DNA of 49,086 nt from an uncultured Legionella sp. (GCF_937871865.1 NZ_CALMPD010000255.1:1-49086), one strand, 5' to 3'; counted from the first letter of the stretch, positions 1 to 9,108 are shown. A program made the numbers and translations. The notes: generated by a model not told the origin, from the sequence alone.

Positions 1-90
1 CCTCAAATAATGCACCGAATTACCGTGGCTTGACCACGGTATCCAGGAATCCCGCCCAGAGCCCGATTCCTGCGATACCGCAAAAACAAG
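1..90. repeat. Fragment of dispersed intergenic repeat with hairpin
   Basis: Positions 22-40 form a perfect small hairpin (ACCGTGG, 5-nt loop, CCACGGT) inside a GC-richer stretch. A diverged relative of the same text (GAATTGCCGTGGCCTGACCA) occurs at 14118-14137, which is why I treat it as a repeat and not as part of a gene. No coding potential is seen; the window starts inside the element, so its left end is unknown. Confidence 0.4.
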
Positions 91-169
91 CCAAAGTAAT
101 TCAAAAAAGGGAATATTCCCCAACGTATTGAGTTCTTATCAATAACATAGGTAATCTGTTGAATATATT

Positions 170-1381
170 ATGAATCGAAAAGCGATATTAGTAGTAATTG
201 CCCTGGTATTCCTGGAATGGCTTGATTTCAGCCTGTATCTTTATCTGGCCAAATCAGTTTTTGCCCGAGATTTTTTCCCAGCTTCAGAATACAGTCTGAT
301 GCTTTCATTTGCCTTATTTGCAACGGCTTTTATGGCAAGGCCTCTGGGAGGCTGGCTATTTGGTCGTTCGGCAGATGATCATGGTCGAAGAACCCCTCTT
401 ATATTTTCAGCTGCGATGATGGGTATAGCGACCATAGGCATTGCTCTTTTGCCAGGATACGGACTAATAGGTATTGCAGCAACGTGGGGCTTGCTTGTTT
501 TACGTATTGCCCAAGGATTAGCTCTAGGCGGAGAAATAAATAATTCCGCTATGTTTCTGGTAGAACACCAATCACATACCCCTTTATCAGCAGGAAGCCT
601 GGTCGCAGCCAGTGGAGCTGCAGGTATGTTTGTAGGTGGAGCAACCGCAGCACTAGTTCAGGCAGCCCAGATAGATGGATTATGGCGCTGCATTTTTATA
701 TTAGTGGGACTCCTTTCTCTTTGGGTCTGTAGTTTGCGAAAAAAACTGAAAGAATCTCCCGAGTTTGTCTCCAACACCTCCCCTATAAGCCAAATAATAC
801 GCGAACAATGGCCAGGAATTATTAACATTGCCATTCTGGGAGCTTACGTCAGCGTCACAGTATATATATGTAACGCCTTTTGGGTATCTTATGCAACCGA
901 TCAAGGATTTTGGTCGCCCGTTGCCTGTGCCTGGGCTGGTTCTCTGGCACAATTGATGTCAGCGTTGCTCGCCTTACCTCTGGCTCGATTTATTCCTTCA
1001 TCCAAAGTACTTTTGTTATTGCGCGGAAGCATGACTGCTGCTTTTTTTGGTGCTCCAATATTATTCATTTTTACTGCGTATGGAGCAACAGCCGGAGTGT
1101 TGCTTGGGCTTGGAATTTATGTCGTGACCAATGGACTTTTATGTTCCGCTCTGTACTATTTTCTGTATCTACAACTTCCCGCCACCTATCGCTGCCGTGG
1201 GGTATCAACCGTTTGGGCGCTTTCAGCGAGTTTGGGAGCAATCAGTTTGCCTATCGTAGAACAAGCTCATCTTCATCAGATGGCATGGCTAGCCCCAGCC
1301 TGGGTTAGCCTGATAGCTCTAATGAGTTATCTATTTTTATCTCGTGGTCGATTAGGCAGGGGCACAACCCACTGCCATTAA
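170..1381 (+). CDS. MFS transporter, metabolite:H+ symporter (MHS/ProP-like) type
   Basis: This is an inner-membrane major facilitator protein of 403 residues with about 12 hydrophobic segments, a normal MFS length. The loop after the second segment reads RPLGGWLFGRSADDHGRR, the classic MFS signature, with GRSADDHGRR close to the G-x-x-x-D-x-x-G-R-R consensus. The segment RIAQGLALGGE near residues 112-122 is typical of the MHS subgroup that takes up osmolytes, citrate or other organic acids with protons. The substrate cannot be read from sequence. The last codons lie in one arm of a nested inverted repeat (1369-1435) that may end transcription. No operon partner is obvious: the next gene on this strand starts about 100 bases later, beyond that hairpin. 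Confidence 0.8.
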   Translation: MNRKAILVVIALVFLEWLDFSLYLYLAKSVFARDFFPASEYSLMLSFALFATAFMARPLGGWLFGRSADDHGRRTPLIFSAAMMGIATIGIALLPGYGLIGIAATWGLLVLRIAQGLALGGEINNSAMFLVEHQSHTPLSAGSLVAASGAAGMFVGGATAALVQAAQIDGLWRCIFILVGLLSLWVCSLRKKLKESPEFVSNTSPISQIIREQWPGIINIAILGAYVSVTVYICNAFWVSYATDQGFWSPVACAWAGSLAQLMSALLALPLARFIPSSKVLLLLRGSMTAAFFGAPILFIFTAYGATAGVLLGLGIYVVTNGLLCSALYYFLYLQLPATYRCRGVSTVWALSASLGAISLPIVEQAHLHQMAWLAPAWVSLIALMSYLFLSRGRLGRGTTHCH

Positions 1382-1435
1382 ATTAAGAAAAGTACGTCAT
1401 GCTCAGGATGACGGCCAAATCATTAATGGCAGTGG
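1369..1435. terminator. Nested hairpin between the transporter and monooxygenase genes
   Basis: An outer perfect 13-bp stem (CCACTGCCATTAA at 1369-1381, TTAATGGCAGTGG at 1423-1435) encloses an inner 6-bp stem (CGTCAT at 1395-1400, ATGACG at 1408-1413). The left outer arm overlaps the final codons and stop of the transporter gene. There is no clear T-run, so a terminator role is an inference; it could also be a remnant of a small palindromic repeat. Confidence 0.4.
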
Positions 1436-1485
1436 GGGCATAACCTCTAATAAAATGGATACTGTTGATTAACCGGAAACTTACT

Positions 1486-2706
1486 ATGCTCAATATTGCA
1501 GTTATTGGTTGTGGCATTGCAGGCCCTGCTGCAGCCCTCTTTTTAAAACGCTTAAATGCTGAAATAACTGTTTTTGATAAGGTGAGCGATTTAAAACCGG
1601 TAGGTGCCGGTTTTTTATTACAACCAGCAGGTTTGGACGTGCTGAACAATTTAGGAATAGTGCAATCACTTATCTCTAAAGGAGCACCAATTACCGGATT
1701 ATATGGCGTCAATCATCATAACAAAGTAGTACTGGATTTGCGTTATGCCAACTTGGTCACACATCATAAAGGGTTAGGCATGCATAGAGCCGCCTTGTAT
1801 GAAGAACTATACAATAAAATGAAAGAGCTCAAGATAAAAATCATCAATCCTTGTGAGATTGTTGCTATTGAAAACAAAGAGGAACATGTTCATCTTCTCA
1901 ATAATCAGGGGACTCGTTATGGCCCTTATGACTGCGTGGTGATAGCAGATGGCTCCAGATCTAAACTACGCCAAAGTATGCAATGCAAAATAAAAGTAGC
2001 CCCTTACCAATGGGGCGCACTATGGGCAATTTGTAAAGACAAAACAGGCTTATTTAATCATACCCTGGAACAAGTATATAAGCATACGGAAATTATGGCA
2101 GGTATTTTGCCCATGGGATACCAGGATAATACTCTGCTGGTGAGCTTGTTTTGGAGCCTGCATCAATCCAGGCTTGATGAATGGAAAAACACCCCGTTTT
2201 CTATATGGAAACAACAAGTGCTCAATGTCTGGCCCAAATTAACCCCGTTGTTTGAACAGCTCAATTCTCATGAGCAATTTGCTTATGCAACCTATTTAAA
2301 CGTAAAAATGGCACCATGGCATGACAACAGAGTGGTTATTATTGGCGATGCAGCCCACGGAATGAGCCCTCAATTAGGTCAGGGAGCCAACCTCGGATTA
2401 TTGGATGCTCAGGTTTTGTTTGATTGTATGCAACAATACCCAATAAAAAGAGCGCTTGAAACATACTCAGATAAACGACGAGCACAACTCAAATTTTATC
2501 AAACAGCGAGCCGTTTTGTGACCCCCTGGTTTCAATCATCAAGTCATACTATGGGATTATTAAGGGACATGTTACACGGACTATTCTGCAAAACGCCAAT
2601 AATTAATCAACAAATGCTCCTTACTCTGGCCTGCATGAAAACAGGTTATTTTAAATCCACTCCATTGAATCAATTCCCCCCTTTATTTAACTCAAAAACA
2701 GAATAA
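1486..2706 (+). CDS. FAD-dependent monooxygenase (aromatic hydroxylase family)
   Basis: A flavoprotein monooxygenase of about 406 residues in the salicylate/p-hydroxybenzoate hydroxylase superfamily. Such enzymes use NAD(P)H, O2 and FAD to hydroxylate or epoxidise small, often aromatic substrates. The N-terminus has the Rossmann motif GCGIAG (residues 8-13) for FAD, and near residue 280 there is the second FAD motif GDAAHGMSP followed by GQGANLG. I chose the ATG at 1486 because the Rossmann beta-strand begins right after it; a TTG seven codons upstream keeps the frame open but has no better ribosome site. Substrate and pathway are unknown, and neighbours do not help. Confidence 0.8.
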   Translation: MLNIAVIGCGIAGPAAALFLKRLNAEITVFDKVSDLKPVGAGFLLQPAGLDVLNNLGIVQSLISKGAPITGLYGVNHHNKVVLDLRYANLVTHHKGLGMHRAALYEELYNKMKELKIKIINPCEIVAIENKEEHVHLLNNQGTRYGPYDCVVIADGSRSKLRQSMQCKIKVAPYQWGALWAICKDKTGLFNHTLEQVYKHTEIMAGILPMGYQDNTLLVSLFWSLHQSRLDEWKNTPFSIWKQQVLNVWPKLTPLFEQLNSHEQFAYATYLNVKMAPWHDNRVVIIGDAAHGMSPQLGQGANLGLLDAQVLFDCMQQYPIKRALETYSDKRRAQLKFYQTASRFVTPWFQSSSHTMGLLRDMLHGLFCKTPIINQQMLLTLACMKTGYFKSTPLNQFPPLFNSKTE

Positions 2707-2744
2707 ATCATCAAGTATAGACTTATTTTCCTTGATGATAATCA

Positions 2745-2866
2745 GCGCTCGCGAGAGAGGGTAGGGAGAGGCCTAAAGTGTAACGTTTGAATGAAGACAG
2801 TTATTGTTTCCCTCTCCCGCGTTCATCATGGAACACTTCAAAGGTTCATATCGCGGGAGAGGGAGT
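2745..2866. repeat. Dispersed GC-rich inverted repeat, copy A
   Basis: A perfect inverted pair CCCTCTCCCGCG (2810-2821) and CGCGGGAGAGGG (2852-2863) is separated by 30 bases. It is preceded by a related G-rich block (CGCGAGAGAGGGTAGGGAGAGG, about 2751-2772) in the orientation of a right-hand end. The same cores occur at 8715-9056 and 36463-36900, so this is one member of an interspersed family lying between convergent genes. Confidence 0.7.
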
Positions 2867-2915
2867 AATCGTACTAAATTTTAATATCAGTTTCTTAAAA
2901 TAGCACCATTATCAC

Positions 2916-4148
2916 CTAAAGACCTAACCAGCGGATAAAACGATTAGTTGCTTTTAAATGAATCACAGGTTTAACTTCAGTTGATAAAGTATAACCCTTT
3001 ATCAAATCTTTATTATTGTTGTTTGAACTATTGGAGTTTAAACGCACGTCATTAATTTTACCCATTTTTACAATTTTCATCTGGGTTTCATAATAACCAC
3101 GAACCATAATGATAACTGGTATAACAAAATCAATTGAGCTTAAACTTTCTTTATCGTTTTGTGCGACTAATTTAGTAAATTCATTACTGCTCAGAGCAAT
3201 ATATTCCACATTATTAATTTGACGTCGCAACATCCGCCCTAAAGGAGCCTGAGTATGGAAAACACGTTCATAATTATCTGCAGACATCACGAGAATTGGT
3301 TCTTCTTCTTCCCGTTTGTCATTTCGATTACTGTCTACAAACAACACGGGATCTCGCATATCCACATCATTGGGTGGCAGATTGGGCTGAGCCATGTGCA
3401 TGTTTGTTGTGTTTGATGCAACAACTGCATCGCAGGTTAAAAATTTTGATTTACCAAACCACTCATCACTTGGATAATAAATTACCATTAACGACTGGTC
3501 TTTTATAGTATTAATAATGGGCTGATATAAACCCAAGGGAAGTGCAGGACATCCCCAACTTCGTCCCGGCCTACCGTATCGCTTAATGAAATTCTCATCA
3601 ACATACCAGCCACCATGCATCACAACGGCTCGACTAGCAACATTATCATTAAAACTTTTATCCAGCCCATCCAATCGCAATGAAAGCCCCTCTCGGCCGT
3701 AATAGGCTTTCTGCGTTTTATATACCCCAATGCTGCTGGCTTTGCTGTCATTTTTATTTGAAAAATAATTAGTTAGCAAAGTTCCTGATCTTATTCCATG
3801 CGATACATAAGTATGAAATAACAACTTCTTTTTAGCCAAATCAAACACCCACAATCTCTTCTCATTTGAAGGTAATGAATAATCAATAATGGTCAGAATA
3901 TTATTCCGATCCACATCATGTGCTGCAGCGCATCTTAATGTGGTTATGACTTTATTGATAACCGGGGTATTTAAAGTGTCCGCTTCGTTATGAAGCATGT
4001 TCTGTATCTCATTCAACTCAGTATTGATGGATGGAATTTCACTTAAAACGTGATTGTTTAATTCCATTTTTTTTTGAAGTTCTGGGAAAGAAAGTAAAGC
4101 GAAATTAGATGATGATACTGCTAGTAGCAATAGCAGAATGTTAATCAT
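2916..4148 (-). CDS. Exported L,D-transpeptidase-like protein (YkuD_2 family)
   Basis: A 410-residue protein with a short hydrophobic N-terminus (residues 1-20) that looks like a signal peptide. The middle part carries the catalytic signature of the murein L,D-transpeptidase YkuD_2 family: H178 in VVMHGGWYV and C200 in GRSWGCPALP, with the conserved G and R around them. Family members form 3-3 peptidoglycan crosslinks or attach proteins to peptidoglycan through an acyl-enzyme on the cysteine. The C-terminal 180 residues are a low-complexity-containing extension (a run of Asn/Ser near residue 375) with no family I recognise, longer than in compact family members. It is monocistronic, facing a divergent effector-like gene. 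Confidence 0.75.
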   Translation of the reverse strand: MINILLLLLAVSSSNFALLSFPELQKKMELNNHVLSEIPSINTELNEIQNMLHNEADTLNTPVINKVITTLRCAAAHDVDRNNILTIIDYSLPSNEKRLWVFDLAKKKLLFHTYVSHGIRSGTLLTNYFSNKNDSKASSIGVYKTQKAYYGREGLSLRLDGLDKSFNDNVASRAVVMHGGWYVDENFIKRYGRPGRSWGCPALPLGLYQPIINTIKDQSLMVIYYPSDEWFGKSKFLTCDAVVASNTTNMHMAQPNLPPNDVDMRDPVLFVDSNRNDKREEEEPILVMSADNYERVFHTQAPLGRMLRRQINNVEYIALSSNEFTKLVAQNDKESLSSIDFVIPVIIMVRGYYETQMKIVKMGKINDVRLNSNSSNNNNKDLIKGYTLSTEVKPVIHLKATNRFIRWLGL

Positions 4149-4451
4149 AGTATTTCCTTGATTGTATTCTTAATTATTATTATTCCTGTACTATTTAATA
4201 TAGATCATAAATTATCAGCATGCATAAATTTAAATTCGATATGATTTAATTTGGTCATCATATGACTGCATATTTGAAATTAAGACCCCAATACCTACAG
4301 TACAAAAATCATCCCCCAAGCAAAATCGACACGATTTTGTTCTTTTATGATACAATGCGCCCGATAAAATGAACCCATAATGAAAAAAGCAGTTTAATAA
4401 GAACTGCACCCTTTTGAAAATCAACGCCAATTCAACCCAGGAAGTTTAAAA
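4149..4451. other. Divergent intergenic region
   Basis: This AT-rich gap lies between the L,D-transpeptidase gene and the gene at 4452 and must hold both promoters. I see only ribosome sites near each start (CAGGAAG upstream of 4452) and no convincing -35/-10 pair. The minus-strand open frame here (4230-4430) has no ribosome site or recognisable protein character. Confidence 0.5.
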
Positions 4452-5951
4452 ATGAAAGAGATTATCCTAACGGTCGTATTCGAAGGCACCATCTTCAGTA
4501 TTGAAGAAGCGAATACTCATCTGCACCACGTTCTTTATCACGATTGCGAAGGTATTCGAATCCGCACAGCAAATGATTTAGCACTTCTTCCTGCTGCCAC
4601 TCATTTGAAGATGGGATTCAATGGATGTGGTGTTGATTTCGGAGTCTCGGGGCTGCTCTTCGGTTCAGGACTGGAAACACAATTTAGTCAGGTAGAAGAA
4701 GTTGTAAAGCAACTGATAAGAGATGGAAACAAGGTAAAACTGAACGCCATTGGTTTAAGTAGAGGTGGAGTGGCCTCCATCCTGCTGGCAAAACAATTAG
4801 GTGATATAGATCAATTCCATCTGGAAACCAATTTATTGCTTCTTGATCCGGTACCAGGAAACATGCTGATCACTTCATTATTGGATTATTTTCATTTTAC
4901 TCTGGCTAATCAGGCAATGGATTTGTCTCATTCCAAAAATTTAAAATTCGTTGAGGCTTTATATCCTTACCTGGAAGTAGGAGATGATTCAGGAGATATG
5001 ATTGATCAATTATTGGCAAAGCTTCATATACCGATACGACCGACTTATCCGGCCCATTGTGAAATAAGAGAAGAAGTGATTTTAGGGGCTCATTTAAATG
5101 CGTTTCAAGATCTGTCGACCATAGATCAACAAGCTCATGCACTTCATGGTGTTGATTTTATCCCTATAGTCAGACAATTAAGTAAAGAAATTATTAATGA
5201 CTTCCTAAAAAAAGTGAATGCATTATCAAAAACAGAAATAGAAGATTATACACCTATTATCTTTTCTCGTTTTATCGAAGAACAAGAGAAGTGGATTGAA
5301 TGGCTTCAACGGATTATTACAGACATAATTCCTAAAAATCGCCCTCTTCATTCGTTGGATGATTCAAGATTATCTGCTTCGAATAACGGTTTGTTCCTCA
5401 ATAAAACCCATCGTGAATTATTAGCACGTACGGATGAAAATCCAGACCATCTTTGTTTAAAAATTATTCCTGAACGCCCTCGTGTACAGCATGCTTACAT
5501 TCCCTTATCCCATGACAAATTAAGGATGTTTATTTTCGTAATACTAGACAATATGACCGAGATAAGCCGACAGAATAAGAAAGGACAACTACTGCAAAAA
5601 CTTCATGCAACTCTAAGAGAAGACAAAGAATTTACCCAAGAAGAATTCAGCTTTATATTAAGAGATATCCTTGCAGTAGCCCTGCAAAGAGGCCAAAATG
5701 ACTACAGCTGGTTTAAACGCACCACAACGATAGAAGATGCCATTATAATCGCATTGAATGGTGATAATTTTCCGGCAATAAAACAGTGTATTAATCCGGA
5801 CTCTTCTGCAATTATCTATTCAGACCTAAACAAGTACGTCCTGGGTAGAAACGATTTAAATGCGTTTGATGCGGTTCAACAAGACATCAATCTTGATGAG
5901 CTAGAACACAATGAACCCGGTCAGGATCGCTATCGTTTCTTAATTAGATAA
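4452..5951 (+). CDS. Putative alpha/beta-hydrolase, candidate Dot/Icm effector
   Basis: A 499-residue soluble protein that I do not recognise as a named gene. Residues 99-106 read AIGLSRGG, a G-x-S-x-G nucleophile elbow (S103), followed about 28 residues later by LLLLDPVPGN, where D132 could be the acid or structural Asp as in DUF2235-type hydrolases. A candidate His is not certain. There is no signal peptide. The C-terminal half is polar and charged and ends in an acidic stretch (DELEHNEPGQD) before the tail, which fits, but does not prove, a type IV secretion signal. A good ribosome site (CAGGAAG) precedes the ATG. It stands alone between a divergent gene and a strong convergent hairpin. 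Its substrate could be a lipid or ester. Confidence 0.55.
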   Translation: MKEIILTVVFEGTIFSIEEANTHLHHVLYHDCEGIRIRTANDLALLPAATHLKMGFNGCGVDFGVSGLLFGSGLETQFSQVEEVVKQLIRDGNKVKLNAIGLSRGGVASILLAKQLGDIDQFHLETNLLLLDPVPGNMLITSLLDYFHFTLANQAMDLSHSKNLKFVEALYPYLEVGDDSGDMIDQLLAKLHIPIRPTYPAHCEIREEVILGAHLNAFQDLSTIDQQAHALHGVDFIPIVRQLSKEIINDFLKKVNALSKTEIEDYTPIIFSRFIEEQEKWIEWLQRIITDIIPKNRPLHSLDDSRLSASNNGLFLNKTHRELLARTDENPDHLCLKIIPERPRVQHAYIPLSHDKLRMFIFVILDNMTEISRQNKKGQLLQKLHATLREDKEFTQEEFSFILRDILAVALQRGQNDYSWFKRTTTIEDAIIIALNGDNFPAIKQCINPDSSAIIYSDLNKYVLGRNDLNAFDAVQQDINLDELEHNEPGQDRYRFLIR

Positions 5952-5978
5952 GGGATATTAACGCGTACTCATTAGTGA

Positions 5979-6029
5979 ACCATCTCAATAATCCGTGGAG
6001 AGTCGTTTTATCGGACTTATTGAGATGGT
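5979..6029. terminator. Strong hairpin between convergent genes
   Basis: ACCATCTCAATAA-TCCG at the left pairs with CGGA-C-TTATTGAGATGGT at the right: a 13-bp outer and 4-bp inner stem with one bulged C. It sits between the stops of the convergent genes at 5951 and 6038, so it probably works as a bidirectional terminator, although neither side has a long T-run. Confidence 0.6.
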
Positions 6030-6037
6030 ACCTGGTA

Positions 6038-6886
6038 TTAAACCAACTGTTTATTTTCTTTAATTTTAAGATAAGAAATTAAAGCAACGAACAGCATGGT
6101 AAAGACACTGATTAAAGCCATAGAACCATAAGTTTCCAAATGGTCTGTGGCACCAATAAATTGTACAATCTGGGTAAGCCCCAAAATACCATACACTGCA
6201 ACGGCCTCCATCCAAAACCACTTATAGTGAAGAACCTCAGTATTTATGGCTTCACCGTCATAAAATGTTGAACTATATAAAGCAAATAATTGATAAATGA
6301 TGTAAACAACAAAAAACCAGCCGAAATAATTTTGTAACGGCACCCCAAAATAAAGCCCGCGATCACGCCACACCCAGAGAGAGCCAATAGTTGAACACAA
6401 AGGATCCATACAAAGATCCCACATAACCATAAGAAAAGCCGCGATAACCGGAACAACAAACAGGGTACTTCCCCGTAAGCGAGTGCTGTATTGATTTAAA
6501 AGCACATTAGCCAGTATCCAGGAAACATAACCGGCACTGAAATAAGCAAGCATAATGATAAACGGTACCTGAAATAATCGAGGACCAATTAATTTATCAT
6601 AATAATAATATCCAAAAGGAAAGCCCACCTGGATACTAAGTGCTTCAAAAAAATTACTCACTATCCAAGTGACTAGAAAAAATACAATAAGATTTTTAGT
6701 ACCGTAACGCACGAGACCATGGAACCATACAGCAGAAAAAATAGTGAGGATAGAAATAATGGGAGCAATTTCATTAATAAAAGGAGTTTTCCCAAAGGCA
6801 CAAACAACCGTAATGACCAGATAAATCAGGATAATGAACCAACGAGCAGCATTAAAACCATTCTTAAATGTTGTGGAGTAAGTCAT
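6038..6886 (-). CDS. Carotenoid biosynthesis protein, DUF422/CruF-like membrane protein
   Basis: A polytopic inner-membrane protein of 282 residues with seven or so hydrophobic helices. The motifs FPFGYYYYD, WDLCMDP and the W-x-W block before YFGVPLQNYFGW match the DUF422 family, whose characterised members (CruF and bisanhydrobacterioruberin hydratase) add water to the psi end of carotenoids. I chose the ATG at 6886 because AAGGAAG lies seven bases upstream; the frame stays open for 35 more codons, but that extension lacks a ribosome site. No phytoene synthase, desaturase or other carotenoid gene is in the window, so the true substrate here may be another isoprenoid. Confidence 0.7.
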   Translation of the reverse strand: MTYSTTFKNGFNAARWFIILIYLVITVVCAFGKTPFINEIAPIISILTIFSAVWFHGLVRYGTKNLIVFFLVTWIVSNFFEALSIQVGFPFGYYYYDKLIGPRLFQVPFIIMLAYFSAGYVSWILANVLLNQYSTRLRGSTLFVVPVIAAFLMVMWDLCMDPLCSTIGSLWVWRDRGLYFGVPLQNYFGWFFVVYIIYQLFALYSSTFYDGEAINTEVLHYKWFWMEAVAVYGILGLTQIVQFIGATDHLETYGSMALISVFTMLFVALISYLKIKENKQLV

Positions 6887-7108
6887 AACATGCTTCCTTA
6901 GCGTGAGACGTCCAATGTATGATGACAAAAAACAGCTTAACATAAAAATAAAAAGGACATTATTTGTATTTATCAAAATATCGCAGAACATCAGGTATTG
7001 ATTTATACATTAAGCATGGACACCACGGTGATTCGTATTCTAGAAATAGTTAAAGTCGAGTTGACAAAACTGCGCTAACTGCGCAGCATGTCAACAACAC
7101 TAAAGCAG

Positions 7109-8113
7109 TTAAAACCCACTCAAAACAATTTTTCCTCTAGCCAAACCGCTTTCTAAAAGAGCATGAGCTCTTCTCAAATTGGCGGCATTAATTGCCCCCA
7201 TACACTCAGCTACTGTCGTTTTTATCTGCCCTTTATCCACCAATTGCGCCATTTCCTTAAGAATTTCGTGCTGTCTTATCATATCCGGAGTTTTAAACAT
7301 GGAACGTGTGTACATCATTTCCCAATGAATAGAGATGCTCTTGAGTTTAAAAATCTTGAAATCCAGCTGTTGCGGATCATCAATCAAGGCAAATTTACCC
7401 TGTGGTTTTAAAACATCAACTAAGGCTTTCCCATGTTCATCGGTGTGTGTAAGGCTCATCACATAATCCACTTCAGAAATATTTAACTCGTGTAACTGAG
7501 CCTTGATGTCCTTACTGTGATCGATGACATGATGTGCTCCATTATTCATAATCCACTCGACTGATTCAGGCCGAGAGGCAGTGCCAATAATCGTTAAATG
7601 TGTAAGTTTTCTGGCAATCTGAACAAGAATAGACCCAACACCACCAGCAGCTCCTGTGATGAGTAATGTTCCTTTTTCTGTAGGAGAAATTGTTAAACGA
7701 TCAAATAGAAGTTCCCAGGCAGTTAAGCTGGTTAAAGGCAAGGCTGCTGCTTCTTGAAAAGTCAAAGACTCAGGTTTCTTGGCTGCAATGCGCTCATCAA
7801 CCAGATGATACTCGCTATTAGTGCCCGGCCTGGTTAAATCGCCTGCATACCATACTTCATCGCCCGGCTTGAATAAGGTAACATCAGGGCCTGTTTCGAT
7901 GACTACACCCGCCGCATCCCAACCTAAAATTTTAGGTTCGCCCCCTTGAGGCTGAACATAACGTCTTATTTTAGTATCAACCGGATTCACTGCTATCGCT
8001 TGTACTGCAACCAGAATATCATGGCCAGAGACCTTGGGTTTTTCAAGAACCAAATCAATCAATGCTTCTTCATTATCAATGGGTAACGACTGATGATAAC
8101 CTACCGCTTTCAT
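7109..8113 (-). CDS. Zinc-type alcohol dehydrogenase-like quinone oxidoreductase (MDR family)
   Basis: A 334-residue medium-chain dehydrogenase/reductase. The N-terminal GroES-like domain contains AVNPVDTKIR and GWDAAGVV; the Rossmann domain has GAAGGVGSILVQIARKL for NADPH. Catalytic-zinc cysteines are missing, as in quinone oxidoreductases of this subgroup (YogA/ZADH-like), which reduce quinones or enones with NADPH in the cytosol. The ATG at 8113 follows AAGGAAT and begins the usual MKAVGY start; the 18-codon upstream extension is not needed. No operon partner is present. Confidence 0.85.
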   Translation of the reverse strand: MKAVGYHQSLPIDNEEALIDLVLEKPKVSGHDILVAVQAIAVNPVDTKIRRYVQPQGGEPKILGWDAAGVVIETGPDVTLFKPGDEVWYAGDLTRPGTNSEYHLVDERIAAKKPESLTFQEAAALPLTSLTAWELLFDRLTISPTEKGTLLITGAAGGVGSILVQIARKLTHLTIIGTASRPESVEWIMNNGAHHVIDHSKDIKAQLHELNISEVDYVMSLTHTDEHGKALVDVLKPQGKFALIDDPQQLDFKIFKLKSISIHWEMMYTRSMFKTPDMIRQHEILKEMAQLVDKGQIKTTVAECMGAINAANLRRAHALLESGLARGKIVLSGF

Positions 8114-8317
8114 GCAAATATTCCTTATAAAATGATAATCCCGCACAGAATAAAATAAGCGTTCCAATCAGAGATTGTGAACCTGACTCCAGTTCATTTT
8201 GGCCAAAATAGCAAAAATGTCAACAGATGCCAGAGCATACTTTTAACAACCAATAGCAACTCTCTTTCAACTCATCATCTATACTCTGAGAATCAGGATT
8301 TTAATAGAGAGTTGTTT

Positions 8318-8677
8318 ATGAACGGTTGGAAACTATTACTGATACTCGCCAGCATTAGTGCTTCAGTCAACGCGATGCAGCAGGACATTTGCATTCAACC
8401 ACAATTAATCAAACCTATTGAAGATTGGGATATCATTGCTTCTAACAAGGCGGTTATAAAAATATCTTCTTATTTTAAAGGTTCAGAATTAACTTACTCC
8501 CTCACTCATAACAACATTAATGCTGCAAATAAAGTCAGCATCAATGAAAAAACAGGGGAAATAAAAATTGTGGCAGAAAGTAGGGATAATTTTGATATCA
8601 AGGTAAATGCTACAAACTCTTGTGGTGAAGTCAATAGCACGTTTAATGTTCAAATAGATCAAGAGGATGATGATTAA
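8318..8677 (+). CDS. Small exported protein, possible Ig-like fold
   Basis: A 119-residue protein beginning with a clear signal peptide (K5, hydrophobic core LLLILASISASVNA) and a mature part of about 98 residues with two cysteines. The pattern of alternating hydrophobic residues and the phrase INEKTGEIKI followed by a C-terminal NSTFNVQI resembles the cadherin-like putative Ig domains found in surface proteins, but I cannot assign a family. It ends in an acidic QEDDD tail. I chose the ATG at 8318 since the frame upstream lacks a signal sequence. Function is unknown; it probably acts in the periplasm or outside the cell. Confidence 0.6.
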   Translation: MNGWKLLLILASISASVNAMQQDICIQPQLIKPIEDWDIIASNKAVIKISSYFKGSELTYSLTHNNINAANKVSINEKTGEIKIVAESRDNFDIKVNATNSCGEVNSTFNVQIDQEDDD

Positions 8678-8714
8678 AGATATATCTCAAGAGAAAAATC
8701 ATATACCAGTCATT

Positions 8715-9056
8715 CCCTCTCCCCCCGCCCTCTCCCGCGAGCAACTTCAGCTCATTATTACTTTACGTTTGCGGGCGAGGGAGCTGTCTTGCCAAATGGT
8801 ATCGCACTAAAAGCTCCCTCACCCGCGAATGAAAGTAATATCATCACTCAATTCCTATACGTTAGTGAATAAGCTCTATCAAATGGCATTGCACTAAAAG
8901 CTCCCTCACCCGCGAATGAAAGTAATATCATCACTCAATTCCCATACGTTAGTGAATAAGCTCTATCAAATGGCATTGCACTAAAAGCTCCCTCTTCCGC
9001 GAACATAAAGTAATAATGAGCTGAAGTTGCTCGCGGGAGAGGGCGGGGGGAGAGGG
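8715..9056. repeat. Inverted-repeat element with internal 87-bp tandem repeats
   Basis: Two 60-base arms, 8715-8774 and 8997-9056, are inverted copies with only two mismatches that I can count. Between them lie two complete 87-base direct repeats (8794-8880 and 8881-8967), which differ at only a few bases, and the start of a third copy. No open frame is present. The ends share cores with repeats at 2745-2866 and 36463-36900. It looks like a non-autonomous, MITE-like or REP-like element. Confidence 0.85.
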
Positions 9057-9108
9057 TATGGCATGGAATGAGTGAATATCAAAAAATCCGCCCATAAAAC
9101 ACACCCCT

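Noticed and set aside
4230..4430. 66-codon minus-strand open frame between divergent genes
   Set aside because: No ribosome site, odd composition, and it would cover both promoter regions.
8701..9060. CRISPR array
   Set aside because: The 87-bp units are direct, contiguous repeats without spacers and sit inside long inverted arms; no cas gene is near.
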